A DNA stretch of 64,000 nt from Papilionanthe hookeriana x Papilionanthe teres (taxonomy: Eukaryota; Streptophyta; Magnoliopsida; Asparagales; Orchidaceae). The translations under genes and the position numbers were made by a program. The notes under the pieces are model-generated. The model saw only the letters and a list, made by a program, of their open reading frames with translations. It did no database searches and was not told the DNA's origin. The DNA lies in contig CM040421.1 of assembly GCA_022702705.1 (NCBI GenBank), positions 63,548,197 to 63,612,196 on the forward strand, read 5' to 3'. Each line of letters begins with the position of its first letter. The first letter of the stretch is position 1. This document shows, one piece after another, positions 1 through 11,790 of this stretch.

Positions 1-3000
1 GCCAACATCCCTATCCTTGTCAGCCACCCTAGCAGCCGGAACAACTAAGCTCAAGCGTCCCCATACCACTTTAAACCCAAAATTGAAATTTATTAGTGAG
101 ACATCCCCTCAGTGATCAATGACACTGCTCAGCCCTCACCTAAAGGGGCCTAAAGCACCAAAATTAAAGCCCTGAGATCCACCCATTGGCCATGGCTACA
201 AAAACCATCCTTTACGACCAATAGGGGGTGCTGAAATTTTCTCAAGGAAACTCTGTCAAAACCTCACCTGAGCTTCCCTGTGACCTCTTGAGTGCAAGCC
301 CATCATCCTCAACCATTGAATCCCACCGTCCAAAGCCAATTTCTCCATTGAAAATTCAGCAGAAACCAAGACACATATCACCACAGCTCCATAGTACACC
401 TCAAATTAATTGCACCCACACTTTCACAGCACTGTATGAAGAAGATCCCCCATCAAAATCCCATCACAGAGAGCCTCTAGACTAGACTTGGTCAACACCT
501 GAAATTTTCCTTGGTTGAATTCGAGTGTCAGACATTTCACCACAAAGAAAAGGCTTCATCTGGAGGTTTGTTAGGACCAATCAAAGTTGCCACAGGCATC
601 TGATTGAGGCCTCCACTCTTAGGAAAAGGTATTGAACTTCACCTTCATCTCAAGGTTGTTTCAATTCTCCATACATATTGGGTCAATTTCAGACTAGGTT
701 AGCCATATAGATAGGTTCTTCTAGGTCAGATAAAGCGAGTCTAGCTCGAGTTCTTAAGTCTAGAAGGTGGACGGCTCTCGGGATGAACCAGTCGAAGAAG
801 ATGAAGGGGCATTGTTGGATCAGGCGTGTAATGGACGGATGACTGAGATTACGCCGGACAGAACATTGAGACATAAAGCGCGGAGCTAAGTCAGATGGCG
901 GCGTCGAATCAGGGAGCACCGCGTGGTCTTTCAAAGCTACCTAAGATCCAGTCAGCGCCGTGTGTTTAAGTGAGAAAATATAGAATTTTTTTGAATTATT
1001 TAAATCAGTGGAAATTTAAAATCCATAACTTGGTGTAGAAAAATCATAAAAATAAAAGAAAATTACTCTAATGCTCAGTGAATAGAGGAGAACAATGTGA
1101 AAATGATTTGAAGTTTATTTGATAAATATTTTATTTGTAATTAATTAAATACTATCCGGGGTCTTTTAATTCTCTATTTTCAAAAACATGTCACCATGGC
1201 TTGATAATCGGGGATCTTGGTCTCTCTCGTCTTCGGTAATCTTCCCCGATTTTTCTAAAGTCGGAGGAGATCTCTAGACATAGATCTCTATTTTTCAAAT
1301 TATCATGTCTATTTTGGTATAAAAATTGTAATAATTAAAATAATGATCGAAAATTTAAAAAAAAATTTTGGTAGGTTACTTATGACTAGTAGACCCTAGG
1401 AAAAATGAAAACTTGGTCTAACTCTTTAAATATAACCCTAATGGTAATTAAGACCTAAAACTCAAATAAAAATAAATCGGATTAACTATAAATTCAAAAT
1501 TCTAAAAATTACTCTCTACTATAATTTAAGGTCAGGGAAACTCACCATAAAAATTTTAAGTAAAATGGAGTTAACTTAAATGCTTAAATGAATTTTTTAA
1601 GTTAAATCACATTTTTTTACAATTATATAATTATAATAATTAAAATACACTTCAAACAATTACCAAATTAATTTTGGGAGTCATCTGTGATCAGAGGAAT
1701 CTCTGAAAAATTAAATTATAATTAAGATAAAATTTTCATTTTTAAACATTATTTTAATATTTAAATAATTAAAAATTAATATATATAAAACTTTAATAAA
1801 TTTGTTGGAAATATTCCAAACTATCTCTTAATCATTAGGAACAATTGGGGTAATTTTCCTAACTCTATAAATGAAGATATTAAATTTTAAAGGAATAAAA
1901 TCAATATCTAAAAGCTAAAAAATGAATTTCCTTAACTTTCCACCAAAATAATTCTAAAAATTAAAATAAAAATTAGAAAAATATGAACTTTGTTTCTCTG
2001 GGTTCCCTAATCTTAATTTTCAACCACTAAAATATTTAATAGTTAATTAATATTTCAGAAATTAAACTAATTTTAATAATTAAATAAAAGACCAACAAAG
2101 TATAAACTTTGGTCCAAATGGTCCTCTAGACAAGCTCTACCATTAATAAAAATTTCAAAGCCAAAGGCTTTGTTTTTGGTCAAGTTATTGAATTTTCATT
2201 AAAAATCTCTAGTTTTGCATTAAAATAAGTATATAAATTAAATTAATTTTTTAAAAATTACATTTTCTCCTCTAATGTTTTAATTGACCCATGGGTGGGG
2301 TAGCATAAAAATTTTGAAGTCATTTGAGTTAAATTTAAAGAATTATGAAGTGATAAAGGCCTTTAGGGACAAAAGTGTAATTTTGAAGAATTTAGTCTTA
2401 ATCAATATTTAGGATTAATTAAAGTGGGAAATGGGCAATGAATGATCTTAATTATTATGTTTGAATGATTGAAACATAAAGGGATAAATGGTAGAAATCC
2501 ATCTCATTTTTTTCATATTAAAAAGATAAAGTTTATGATTTAATTAATTATTATAACTTGGAGGCAAAATTAAATTAAATAATCCTTAAGGTTAGGGGTA
2601 GGTTTTGAAAGACGATAACTGACTAATCCAACACCCTTTTATTTGATGTTTAAATAATAGTTGATGGATTTGATAAGAATCATGTTCATACAACTAAACC
2701 TTTCCAAACATTACAAAATATACCCACTGAAATCTTAAGGGCTTGGTAGCGAGAATAAAGCTTAACTAAAAAATTGATTAATAAGGATTAGTAAAGGAAT
2801 CACAATTAATTTTAAACTACTTTTGAAACAATTCAAGCCCATCAAAATTGATTAAATTCTTCCATAAATTAAGTTTGCCTATAAAGGCCCCACTTACATA
2901 ATTCGTAAGTGAAATATCAAATGATAACTACCCCACCATTCATAAGTGAAATTTGGTCCATATTTTACACCACCTTTCGGGACAATCGAAGAAAGTAGTG

Positions 3001-4040
3001 GCGTCGGGATGATGGAACTGTGAGATCTTAACCGGTTTTGCTAAATCAACCTAAATATTGTCCCATAATAAGACATTAAGACCCCTCAAATCAAAAACCT
3101 CCAAAACATGACACTTCTCTTTTCTTACAATTGGCACTTCTTTAAACTAAACCTGCTACGACAAGGAGCTTGGAGCATCATAGTGGGCAGTAAGGCCATC
3201 TTCAACAGTAAATCTCCTTAGAAATTAAATCAACAAGCCATAGAACTTCGATGTTACTTGCCCAGTGCGGAAAAAACCCTCACCTTATCTCCTTAGGCCT
3301 TAGCATGACCATATTGTACAATATAAGCCCTAACTCATCTTAGGATTCCAAGGTTGTAATCCGGTATGACATAAACCCTCCTATCTTCCGAGCTAGTCAC
3401 ATGAACGGTATCAAGTGAGTGTAAGCCCTAAATAATAAAATTAACAGGCTGAAACATCAAATAAATATTCTAAATTGAATCCAAACCATAGGATAGTTCA
3501 AGAAAACACCAAGATCTCTCTTGGATCTATGTCTTTCCCCTTGTCTTTCCTTCCTTTGGATTCCTACAAAAATTGTTCCTAAATTTGAACCACTAACCTA
3601 TCGAATCTCTTGTTACCACATTTTCTTGAGGAACCTTACCCTTTTGGAAGTCATGAATACAAATTTTTCCTGATCTATATAAAGAGTTTTCCTAAGAGAC
3701 TTCGGTTACCTAAGATGTAATTAATTATAAGAGCTTGCCCTTATAGGAAACTTAAAGACCCCAGATTAATATAAATCATATCTAATTCCTCCATATTATA
3801 TAGGAGAAATTATCGGTTGACATAAACGATTCGCAGACCAAACAGATATCATAGATTCTTTAGTTTATTTGATCAAGCCTCACTACCAAGCAATGTGTCC
3901 ATTCTTCGGGATAGACATGTTGCTTATAGCGAAGTGCTTGATTATTTTAAACTATCGATTATATGATATCGGTTTGATTTGATATTTTGAAATTAAAAAA
4001 TGACATTTTTCTGAAATTATATTTATTTAATTAAATCTTC
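1..4040 (+). repeat. Long non-coding repeat, copy A (cut by window edge)
   Basis: This is one of four copies of a long AT-rich repeat. Shared landmarks in the same order as copies B and C are a 'ggccatggc' start-region block (about 188-240), a GC-rich block (about 770-970), an AT-rich body (980-2980), a block ending 'aatcaac' (about 2996-3055), 'taaactaaacctgctacgac' (near 3145-3165) and a 'tttagtttatttgatcaagc' block (about 3860-3880). It has no long ORF. The 5' part lies outside the window. By comparison with copy C it is probably a piece of a very long LTR; the TATA-like sequence kept in B and C is mutated here. Confidence 0.6.
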
Positions 4041-4084
4041 ACCATCCGAAAACACAAAGGGTTCACTTTAACAACCAACATCTA

Positions 4085-5815
4085 TGACATCTTGGAGCTT
4101 TCTTTTTGAAAGCTTTCATTTTTCTTTGGGATCATAGCAAGTAGGTAAGATGGATCTCATGGGAAAAATAACTATTTTTTAATGTTCCAAGAGTACTCTT
4201 TTATGGGTTATATTTCGTAACGTCTTTCGACCCGTTCAAATTTAAATTTTAGCCAAAAGTTCAAATTTTTGTTTTTAAAAATCAAGCAAACAAATAAGGT
4301 TTGCATATATATCACACAATTCCTATGTATTTACATAAATAATATTTAAAATTAACTATTTTTTTAAGGTCATTTTAGCTATTGCTTGAAAATTAATAAG
4401 AGCTATTATTGAGAAGGGTTTGATTAATAGTTTTCTCTTAATTTATTTGGTATTTTATCATCTAACTATATATTTATATGAATGGTAAAATTTGTTTAGA
4501 TGATCTTTGAGATTTAGATGTGATTGCATCATGCATTCGTATTTTGTGCATGAAACATTCACCTGCTTCGGTTTTACTTTAAAATTTATTATTTTATTCT
4601 AATTAAATGAACTATCATTTGTGATTATCAATGTCATGCAACCTACATTATTTAATTTTGAGACCATTGATAATTCTAATGAGTTGAATTTTTAAATATT
4701 AAGTTGTTAATTTTAAATAGATTGAATAGAAATTAAGTATTTAAAATCAAGTATTTAATATAAGCATCTCTATTTTTTACCTGCTTTTTTGCTAAACTGT
4801 ACATCATTTGGGGTCTTAGATAATTTTTTTTTATTATTAATTAAACCTTATTTAAATAGATTTTAAATTACTCACTAAATTTATTTAATTCTAATAAATA
4901 AAAATGAATACATTCTCAAAATAAATTAAAATGCACTCTAAATGATTTTTGACAGCTTCCGACATAATCAATATAAAATTATCTCTAAAATTAAAAAATT
5001 CAAATAAGTTAAACGTGTTGTGAAAAACGATGGCAATAAAGGGAAAATTGCAATGAGAAAATCGCAAAACGAGTAGGAGACACGGATTTACGTGGTTTGG
5101 CAAATTGCCTATGTCCACTGAGTTGCGAGAGAATTTTATCTCTTGGATGATTACACACTGGCGATCATGTCTACTTACAAGATTACTCTCCCTTTCTACT
5201 CCTCTAATCTCTCCTCTCTCTCTCTCTACCAGAGATCCACACCAAAGAGAAAAAACTTGGTAAAACTAGCGTGGCAATTACAGTGAACCGGGCTCCATCA
5301 ATCTTCAACAAAAAGATTCATAGAAATTTCTTTTAATTTGAAAGTAGTCGGATTTCTTATAAGATATCCAACATGAAATATTGAACTTTTATTTTTTTTT
5401 GTATTCTTCATTAATTTTGAGCAATATAGCACGACATGAGATTTACTTTTTTTTCCGATAAGGTTCATTGAGTGTCTCCATTATATGCATTAAGATTTAT
5501 CATGAGGAAAATAATACAACACATATAATTCAAACAATCACTATTGTGAAAAGTTGTCGATGACGACATCGCTACGATGCCACATGCCATCGGTACGAAT
5601 AATTATTGTTGGTTGTTGTATGCCGCCACCTTTCGTCGGTCAATGAATGCCACATCCAAGCATTCTTAGTTTAAAAATTAGAACAATGAGTAATTCATGC
5701 TTGAAACATTCTTTAGTCAGAACATCATAATTTTGTCGGAAGTTTGATTGCATGAGCTTTAACCTCGTGACGGGAACCCCATGCAAGCCACATCATGAGC
5801 TATACAATAATGCAA
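4085..5815. repeat. Dispersed repeat R1 (pairs with R2 at 19985-21655)
   Basis: The segment aligns by eye with 19985-21655 in the same orientation. Shared stretches include 'ttgatcaatctt'-poor AT-rich runs, 'ttaatttatttggtatttga/tatca' (about 4440), 'ggggtcttagata' (about 4810), 'gagcaatatagcac' (about 5420) and 'gttgcatgagctttaac' (about 5745). Identity is moderate and indels are frequent, so the copies are old. No coding potential is evident. The family is unrecognised. A solo LTR at 5016-5310 interrupts this copy but not R2. Confidence 0.55.
5016..5310. mobile_element. Solo LTR, 295 bp, TGTTG...CAACA ends
   Basis: The insertion starts TGTTGTG and ends TTCAACA, the inverted TG/CA termini of LTRs. 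Flanks are AAACG (5011-5015) and AAAAG (5311-5315), a 5-bp duplication with one mismatch. The homologous place in R2 (about 21005) has no such insert, giving an empty-site comparison. It contains a CT microsatellite (about 5209-5227) and a 'gacacggatttacgtggttt' stretch of a type common in plant LTR retrotransposons. The short LTR suggests a Copia-type or TRIM source, which is an inference. Confidence 0.65.
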
Positions 5816-6040
5816 CAAATAGATACTTAAAATGAAATAAAGATTAATTGATTTGAAATCTCATAAAGCCTCTCACAACTAATGATGATCATGACATAAG
5901 ACAACATCTATGTATAAAATGCAAATATTGGCTACAAACAAAGGACAATAACTTATAGGGATCATTAAATCCTCCCATCTCATCTTTCTTATTTTCTACC
6001 TCTATCTCATCTTCCTCCTTTATTTTCTCGCAACGTAGGA
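5816..6040. other. Non-coding AT-rich spacer
   Basis: I see no ORF, RNA gene or clear repeat between the end of R1 and the coding-like remnant. Composition is AT-rich with a pyrimidine-rich stretch near 5975-6030. Confidence 0.4.
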
Positions 6041-6364
6041 TTAAATCTTTTGCTCTTTAGCTTCATCCACTCTCACATAAGAAGCCTTTGCTTTGTCACT
6101 ACACTTATCTCTCGCCATTCGACGAGTTGATTTATTCACGGCGCATCTCCCATCTTTTACTTCGTTGGAAAATCCTTGCAGAGCTTTCTCTCCTTGGATC
6201 CGGACCTCAAAGTAAATCCCATTGACAATACAAACTTGATTTGAACTTGCAAATAATACCTCCGATGCTTAAGTGATATCCTTCGATCGAACACGAGAAA
6301 GTTCTATTAGAGCCTCTTTATCCACGGGGATGATCGTGTCATTAACTCGCCAATGGGGTTTCAT
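6041..6364 (-). pseudogene. Coding-like remnant, about 108 codons, unknown family
   Basis: Read on the minus strand from an ATG at 6364 to a stop at 6041-6043, one frame stays open for 107 codons except for one TAA at 6269-6271. Composition is protein-like, mixed and charged, unlike the AT-rich surroundings. It begins MKPHWRVNDTIIPVDKEA and has a basic C-terminal part with NKSTRRMARDK. Upstream (6365-6375) is a possible 3' splice site, so it could be an exon of a host-derived or transposon gene. I do not recognise the family. Element 1 inserted about 240 bp away. It is probably dead because of the stop, unless that stop reflects an intron or sequence error. Confidence 0.3.
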
Positions 6365-6603
6365 TAATTCTAGGAAGGTAAAATAATGATATCTTTTGTG
6401 GGAGATGGGATCGTTGATTCATGGGGATGGTAATATGGTGTTTGAAATATTAGATTTCATGAGTAATGTGATCCAATATGAAGAATGGACAACAAATCTC
6501 TTTTCCTTTCCTTTTCTATTAGAATTTGTTTTTCTTATGAAATATTTTCTATTCGGAATGTAAGATGGCAACCCATGATGTATTTATAGGTAGCACATAT
6601 AAG

Positions 6604-6608
6604 GAGAG
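6604..6608. repeat. Target-site duplication of element 1, left copy
   Basis: GAGAG precedes the left LTR. GAGGG follows the right LTR, so this is a 5-bp duplication with one mismatch. Confidence 0.6.
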
Positions 6609-7821
6609 TGATCCCGCACCGATAGATATAAGTGCAGCAGTGCCTAAAAACTTGGGCCGCGAGGAATATAAATGCGTTGATGATTTAAGATATGAAAATT
6701 ATGATTTTATAATATGGGATACTACGCAAGTATATGTATCGTTTATCAAGTAATGTAGGACTTTTTGATTAAGTTCCGAGATATCGAACCCACAGGAAAA
6801 ATGTAAAATCTTTAAAGGAATCAGAGAAACTATCTTTTTACTTTCTTTAATTATTTTTGAAATAGTATGTCTTGATTTTGAAAAGTTTTAGAAAGTTGAT
6901 TTGTCTTTTGAAATTTTCTTAATAAAATGCTATGCAATGAAAGTAAAGGTTTCAATAACTAATAACACTCGATGTAAAAATACTATTAACTAAAATATCT
7001 TTTTCTTTCCTTTCATGAAGTAGTAATAATTCTTAAAGTATTGTTGTGGAAGTATTTAAATTTTGTTGTGATAGATAGAAGCAAATGTGTTATTTACCCT
7101 TACTTGGTTCTATAAATAACATAGGTTAATTTGAAATTTATATTATTTGAACATGGTTAGGCAGGGAAGATACCAGTCTCTCACTCTAGAGTTCCTTCGA
7201 TTCCCACCACACTGAGGCTAACTTCTCATAACAAAACTCAAAACTTCAAACCAAATTAGGGGGTTTTAGCCTGTTACTCTAAAATCCTCTAATTTTACTC
7301 CCTTCTATAAAAATATCTTCTAGTATTACATTCACTTATTTGGATAACAGTTCTCACCCATATAATTTCCTGTGATTCCTACTAACTTTAATGAGATAAT
7401 ACCGCATTAGATCTTACATAATCTTAAAAAATTTTACAACTTAACAGGATAAATTAAGAAGTAAACAAAGTTCTCAGAATCAATCTTCACAACTTCTTAC
7501 AGCTTTTAAACAATGATACTTTCCACAACAATTCTCTTTAAATTAATTACTTCTCTATTTTAAGAAAGAAAAAGAAAAAGTAAATTATTCAGAATGCATT
7601 AGGAAAATATAAAAACACATTGATTTGAAATTAAAAATGATAAGAAAATAATAAACGAAAACAAGTATTGATAAACTAAATAAAAGTAAACACTTATTTG
7701 AAAATCCTCTCCACAAGACTAAGGAAGTTCCTCTGAAACTTTGACTCTTCGCTAACTACTCCTCAGAGCAAGTCTCCAAACTCCGATGACTCAAAATACA
7801 GACTTCAGATTTCAATAAAAA

Positions 7822-7931
7822 CTAAACTAAAAGAAAGAAAAGAAGTGGGAGAAGAACACTTAACTTCGACCCTTTTCTAAACTAAAAGAAAGAAAAGAAG
7901 TGGGAGAAGAACTCTTAACTTCGACCCTTTT
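7822..7931. repeat. 55-bp tandem duplication within element 1 3' LTR
   Basis: Two units, 7822-7876 and 7877-7931, each begin CTAAACTAAAAGAAAG. The other LTR has one unit (about 19326-19380), so the duplication arose after insertion. Confidence 0.85.
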
Positions 7932-8249
7932 CTCCTTTCTACTCTCTACTCCTACTCTAAATAAAAACATAAAATGCAGTGGAAGAATCTCCTAAATTCC
8001 TCTCTTCGAAATACAGTGAAGAGCCTCTTCAATTCTTCATTTCTTCACTTCTAAGACTCTCTTTAAATAGTGAACCAAAAGGTGCCTTGGTGTCTCTTCA
8101 AAATGTGTCCAGATTCGATGTATCTACCATGGAACGCACCCCTTCATTCCAATTTGCCGCCCAAAGGAAGTTATGGACGTTACCACCAAGAGTTGCATCC
8201 ATTCCCTTTTGAATTTGGCGCCAAATCTAATTAAAGTTCGATTTATAAC

Positions 8250-8294
8250 TGTGGCGGCTAAGCGTCGGCCTAGTGGCGCTTAGCTGCCAGTGCC
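8250..8294 (-). promoter_or_regulatory. GC-rich motif array in element 1 3' LTR
   Basis: GGCGGCTAAGCG and GGCGCTTAGC form a local GC island with inverted symmetry in an otherwise AT-rich LTR. It lies upstream of the TATA-like box on the element strand. The same motif recurs upstream of aORF1 and aORF2. The binding factor is unknown. Confidence 0.6.
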
Positions 8295-8473
8295 AAATTT
8301 TTTATTTTTCATCTTTTTGCTCCAAATTTGATCCAATTTTGCTCCTTTCATCATGACCATCCATTTTCATCATACCTACAAGAAAAACACAAAATACCTT
8401 CCATTAAAGTGCAATATCATTAAACATAGGTATAAAAATGTGCATAAAAATACTATATATTTTAGGTGTATCA

Positions 8474-8487
8474 AAATCCCCAAACTT
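8474..8487 (-). other. Polypurine tract of element 1
   Basis: On the minus strand AAGTTTGGGGATTT lies directly against the 3' LTR start (TGATACACC). The identical sequence precedes the 3' LTRs of elements 2 and 3. It would prime plus-strand DNA synthesis. Confidence 0.85.
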
Positions 8488-9802
8488 AAAATGTTACTTG
8501 TCCTCAAGTGAAAGTTAATCTCATATAACATTTTAGCATGCAAATTATGTAATTAGTTTCTTAGGAAAATAACAACATTTTGTTCTAGAAATAGAATAGT
8601 CCAATTTAGAAAAAATTTCAGTAATTAAAACCAACTTAAAGTTTAGAATGTTTTTAAGTAAAGGAAAATGATAAATAAAAGTCTCTATCTGTTTCGGAAA
8701 TATTTATAGATTTTTCAAAATATAGGATTCAAACATTTATTGTTCTCACTTAAAAATCTTTATTTGAAAAATAATTTTACTTACTATATTAAAACTTTAT
8801 GCTTTAGGTTTTATTTGATCTTATATCTTAAAATTTAGGTATGAAACCAATTTTTGATTAGGCCCTTAAATCCTCAAGCTTCTCCTTCCTTTTCATATAC
8901 TATTTTTTTTATAAGGTAAGGATTACTATATCTGGATAGAACTTTTTAATGATTTTGAATTCCACCCTTCCATTTAAAATAAAGGTCAGATATACACCTT
9001 TCACTTAAAAGTCATAATAATAGTATTTGAAAATAACTCTTCAATAAAATAAATTTAAGCTTTGAAGAATAAAAGTCAAATCTTCTATTTATCCAAAAAT
9101 ACAAAACTTCTTACTAAATATAGTTTAACTTCATTTAACACCTCTTTATTAAGAAAATTTTAACTTTAAGTTTTTCATGATTACTATAAATTTTAACTAA
9201 ATTCTTTTATTTATTTCTATATTCAAAATTTTATTCCCCTAATATAACTTCATGTACATAATTGTTCTCGATCAAAAATAAGATTTATTTTTAAGTATTG
9301 TTGAGAATCAAATAATATTTTAGGTTTTTGAAAATCTTTTTTTTTTAAATCCCACCCAAACTTTAAATTTTTAATTAGGATAAAACATTTAAGCTTAAGA
9401 AATGATACGGGGGTGAAAAATAAAAAACTGACATAAAATGCTTGCAGGAATTTTTAATATCCTAATATGCAAGTATAACAATTTAAATAACAGGAGTAAT
9501 ATGAAATCAAGTTTAGTTTCTCAAAACATGTTTCCTTTTTTTTAATAAGAAAAGTAAAAATTTCAGAAGACTTCTACAGTAGTGGAGGTTTTCAAAGCAA
9601 ATACACACCAACTAAAATAAAACACTGATACAGATAACAGATAATAGTGGAATTTGAAGAATTTTAAACATGTAGTTTTCCTAAGTAGAAGTTCCTAATA
9701 GTGGTTTATAATCTCCTAACAATTTTCAGAATTTAAAGTACTAGATGAAGCATACAAAAATACAACACAACAACACAATAACTAAAACAAACACACATAC
9801 AA
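8488..9802 (-). other. 3' non-coding region of element 1, with a conserved hairpin
   Basis: This 1.3-kb AT-rich stretch between the aORF2 stop and the PPT has no ORF. It holds a hairpin at 8883-8922, with stem TCCTTCCTT against AAGGTAAGGA. Elements 2 and 3 have a hairpin at the matching place with a different stem sequence. Confidence 0.55.
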
Positions 9803-10951
9803 CTACTCTTCATCCTCACCATCATCATCATCTTGCTCGTTCCAATCTCTGGATGGCACATAAGGTATATAAAATGGATGAGGTGGCATCTCGAACACTA
9901 CGATCTCCTCTAATCGATCTATCCAAGTATTGCTGGTAATTCTCCTCATATTCATTATGTTTTACAATATATCTCTCAACAATATCCAGCTTACCATCCA
10001 TATTCTCACATGCTCTTGAGTAAGACTCACTTTTTTCAAAATCTTTCTTAATAAACCAGTATGTGAATCAGTAGATGACAAAGCACGTGAAGTAGAAGCT
10101 CGAGAAGTAGAAGCAGCAGAAGCAGAAATAGCAGAAGCCCTACCAAATCCTCCTGTCCAACCAAACTCTGAATGTACAGTGTAAGCACCAACGTTTACAC
10201 TAGTAATTGGTCTCAATGGCTGATGTACCTCTTCCCAGGTCTCAAATTTCACTCCAGATCTTTCACAAAGTGAATGAATCAAGGAAGGAAATCCCATACC
10301 TGTAGTCGTGGTTGATCTAGCACAGTTCAAAACATAATCATAAATTATCCCTCCAATGTCAATAGGCTTCCCATGCTGAATACAATGGTTCAACACCACT
10401 CTTTCTCTCGTCACTTCACTTGTATGAATTGAAGGTAACAACTTAGATGAGATAAAATAATACCATGCCTTAGAAATGGCATTCAATTTGGAAGTAGGAA
10501 AGTTCACTCCTCTATCATTTGTAATTTTCCATAATCCTCTTCCATCAGTCAGAAATTCCTTAATCTCATCTAATTCTCCTTCCGAAGGATGATAGTTAGA
10601 ATAAAAACAAAACATATAAGGAGGTAGTCCATAAAAGGTATTGATTGCACCTGAAGAAAAGTTTATTTCATGCCTTCTAACCATCACTTGATTTTTCTCT
10701 GCAGCAGGTAAATTTGCATAAAATTCTCTTACCACAGAAACAACAGCAACAACAGAGAAGCAACAGTAATTCTGCCAGTTTCTTCTTACAATCATATCTT
10801 CAATCACCTCTCTTGGCTTAATAAACACTCGCTCAGGAATCAACTTACGTGATTGCAATGCATCGACGTAGCGTTCCTCAGCCCTCAAACTAACAAATTT
10901 GTCAGAATCAAATTTCGTCTTATCTCGAGCGCGCTTTGACTTTGGAGCCAT
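9803..10951 (-). pseudogene. aORF2 of element 1: putative plant transposon-type protein, frameshifted
   Basis: The first 329 codons are open from ATG 10951 (MAPKSKRARDK). The N-terminal part has the pattern seen in the paralogues: a basic start, an 'RRNWQNYCCFS...VVREFYANL' block (residues about 57-81) and a DGRGLWKI block (about 137). A long core follows up to 'WEEVHQPLRPI' (about 240). An Ala/Ser/Thr-rich linker is followed by a frame change near residue 300. The coiled-coil C-terminus continues in another frame and a final Asp/Glu-rich tail ends at the stop 9803-9805, after a second frame change. No signal peptide or membrane helix is visible, so I do not call it an envelope protein. The nearest known type is the plant-specific 'putative plant transposon protein' domain; function unknown. 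Confidence 0.7.
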
Positions 10952-10953
10952 CT

Positions 10954-11150
10954 CTAAAAATTCACGAAAAATTCACCATAAATTCCAAAATCAAACTAAA
11001 CTTGCTAAATTATCTTCCAAAAGATATTTTCACTAAATCCAAGCAATTTATCAAGCTTTTCCTCAAATTTTCACAATGAATAGTGATTTTAAGACCTTCC
11101 AAAATGTATGGTGAAAATAAAAAATTTTTACTTAGGAGTAGTGCTCTTAC
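10954..11150 (-). other. Predicted 5'-UTR intron of aORF2, element 1
   Basis: On the minus strand the donor TTGAG|GTAAGAGC starts at 11150 and the acceptor GAATTTTTAG ends at 10954, two bases before the ATG. Length is 197 bp and AT-rich. Elements 2 and 3 have introns of 202 and 201 bp at the same place. Confidence 0.6.
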
Positions 11151-11317
11151 CTCAAGGAATCCAAATCTAACAATTTTTGTTGAGATCGGCTCTTAAATGA
11201 TCCATAATATGTAACCCTAGGCTCCTCTTTCACAGCAAAACATAGGTTGAAGATGACGAGGAGGTTGAAAATGGCAAATTTCAGGTTTTTAATTCACGGG
11301 AAACAAATTTTGCAAAC

Positions 11318-11396
11318 TGGCACTTAAGTGCGAACTATCGGCGCTTGGCCGCGAAATCTGGACCGTAAGCGCCGGCAATCTGGCGCTTAACCACCA
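11318..11396 (-). promoter_or_regulatory. GC-rich motif array upstream of aORF2, element 1
   Basis: Several variants of GGCGCTTAG/GGCGCTTGG and CGTAAGCGCC occur within 80 bp, about 370-445 bp upstream of the aORF2 ATG. They match the array in this element's own LTR but not the arrays of elements 2/3. Confidence 0.6.
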
Positions 11397-11790
11397 ATAC
11401 CCAAATTTTTATAATTAAGGTATATGCACTAAATCACTTTGTTAATTACCCTTAATTAGTCCACAATAATTAATTCTCCCACATAAGTCTTCTAATACTC
11501 CAAATTAAAGTTAAATAATCATTGATTCCACATAAATTTAAAAAAAACACAAACTTATATTCAAATAAAAACAACATTTAATACAACACTAGAATTTCTA
11601 TTTAAATGTGAAGGATAAAATTCTCAAAATACAAAACACTATAATATTAAACTGATAAGTATACATCTCTAAGATGTACCCATCACATCATCAGGCATAT
11701 ATATAAAAGCACTAAACACACCAAACATGAACTCAACAATAACACTAACATAACACATTAAGACACTAAACAGATACAAACAAAACACAT
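11397..11790 (-). other. Intergenic region between aORF1 and aORF2, element 1
   Basis: AT-rich, with no ORF. I see nothing further in it. Confidence 0.4.

Larger units (their letters stand above)
6609..8473 (-). repeat. Element 1 3' LTR
   Basis: It aligns along its whole length with 18113-19921. The inner edge ends GTGTATCA next to the PPT. The outer edge TGATCCCGC corresponds to TGGCTCCCGC in the other LTR. It carries a private 55-bp tandem duplication (7822-7931), which partly explains its extra length (1865 against 1809 bp). A TATA-like CTATTTAAAG lies on the minus strand near 8060-8072. Confidence 0.9.

Noticed and set aside
228..485. 85-codon ORF in copy A and 111-codon ORF in copy C (30539-30874)
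   Set aside because: They lie in the same part of the repeat but in different frames, with no conserved protein.
6565..6753. 62-codon ORF at the left edge of element 1
   Set aside because: It spans the host/LTR junction at 6608/6609, so it arose by insertion.
7979..8212. 77-codon ORF found in both LTRs of element 1 (also 19427-19660)
   Set aside because: It starts at GTG, not ATG, and the two copies agree because LTRs are copies of each other. No independent support.
9803..10951. Env glycoprotein
   Set aside because: Position fits, but no signal peptide, cleavage site or membrane anchor can be seen in any aORF.
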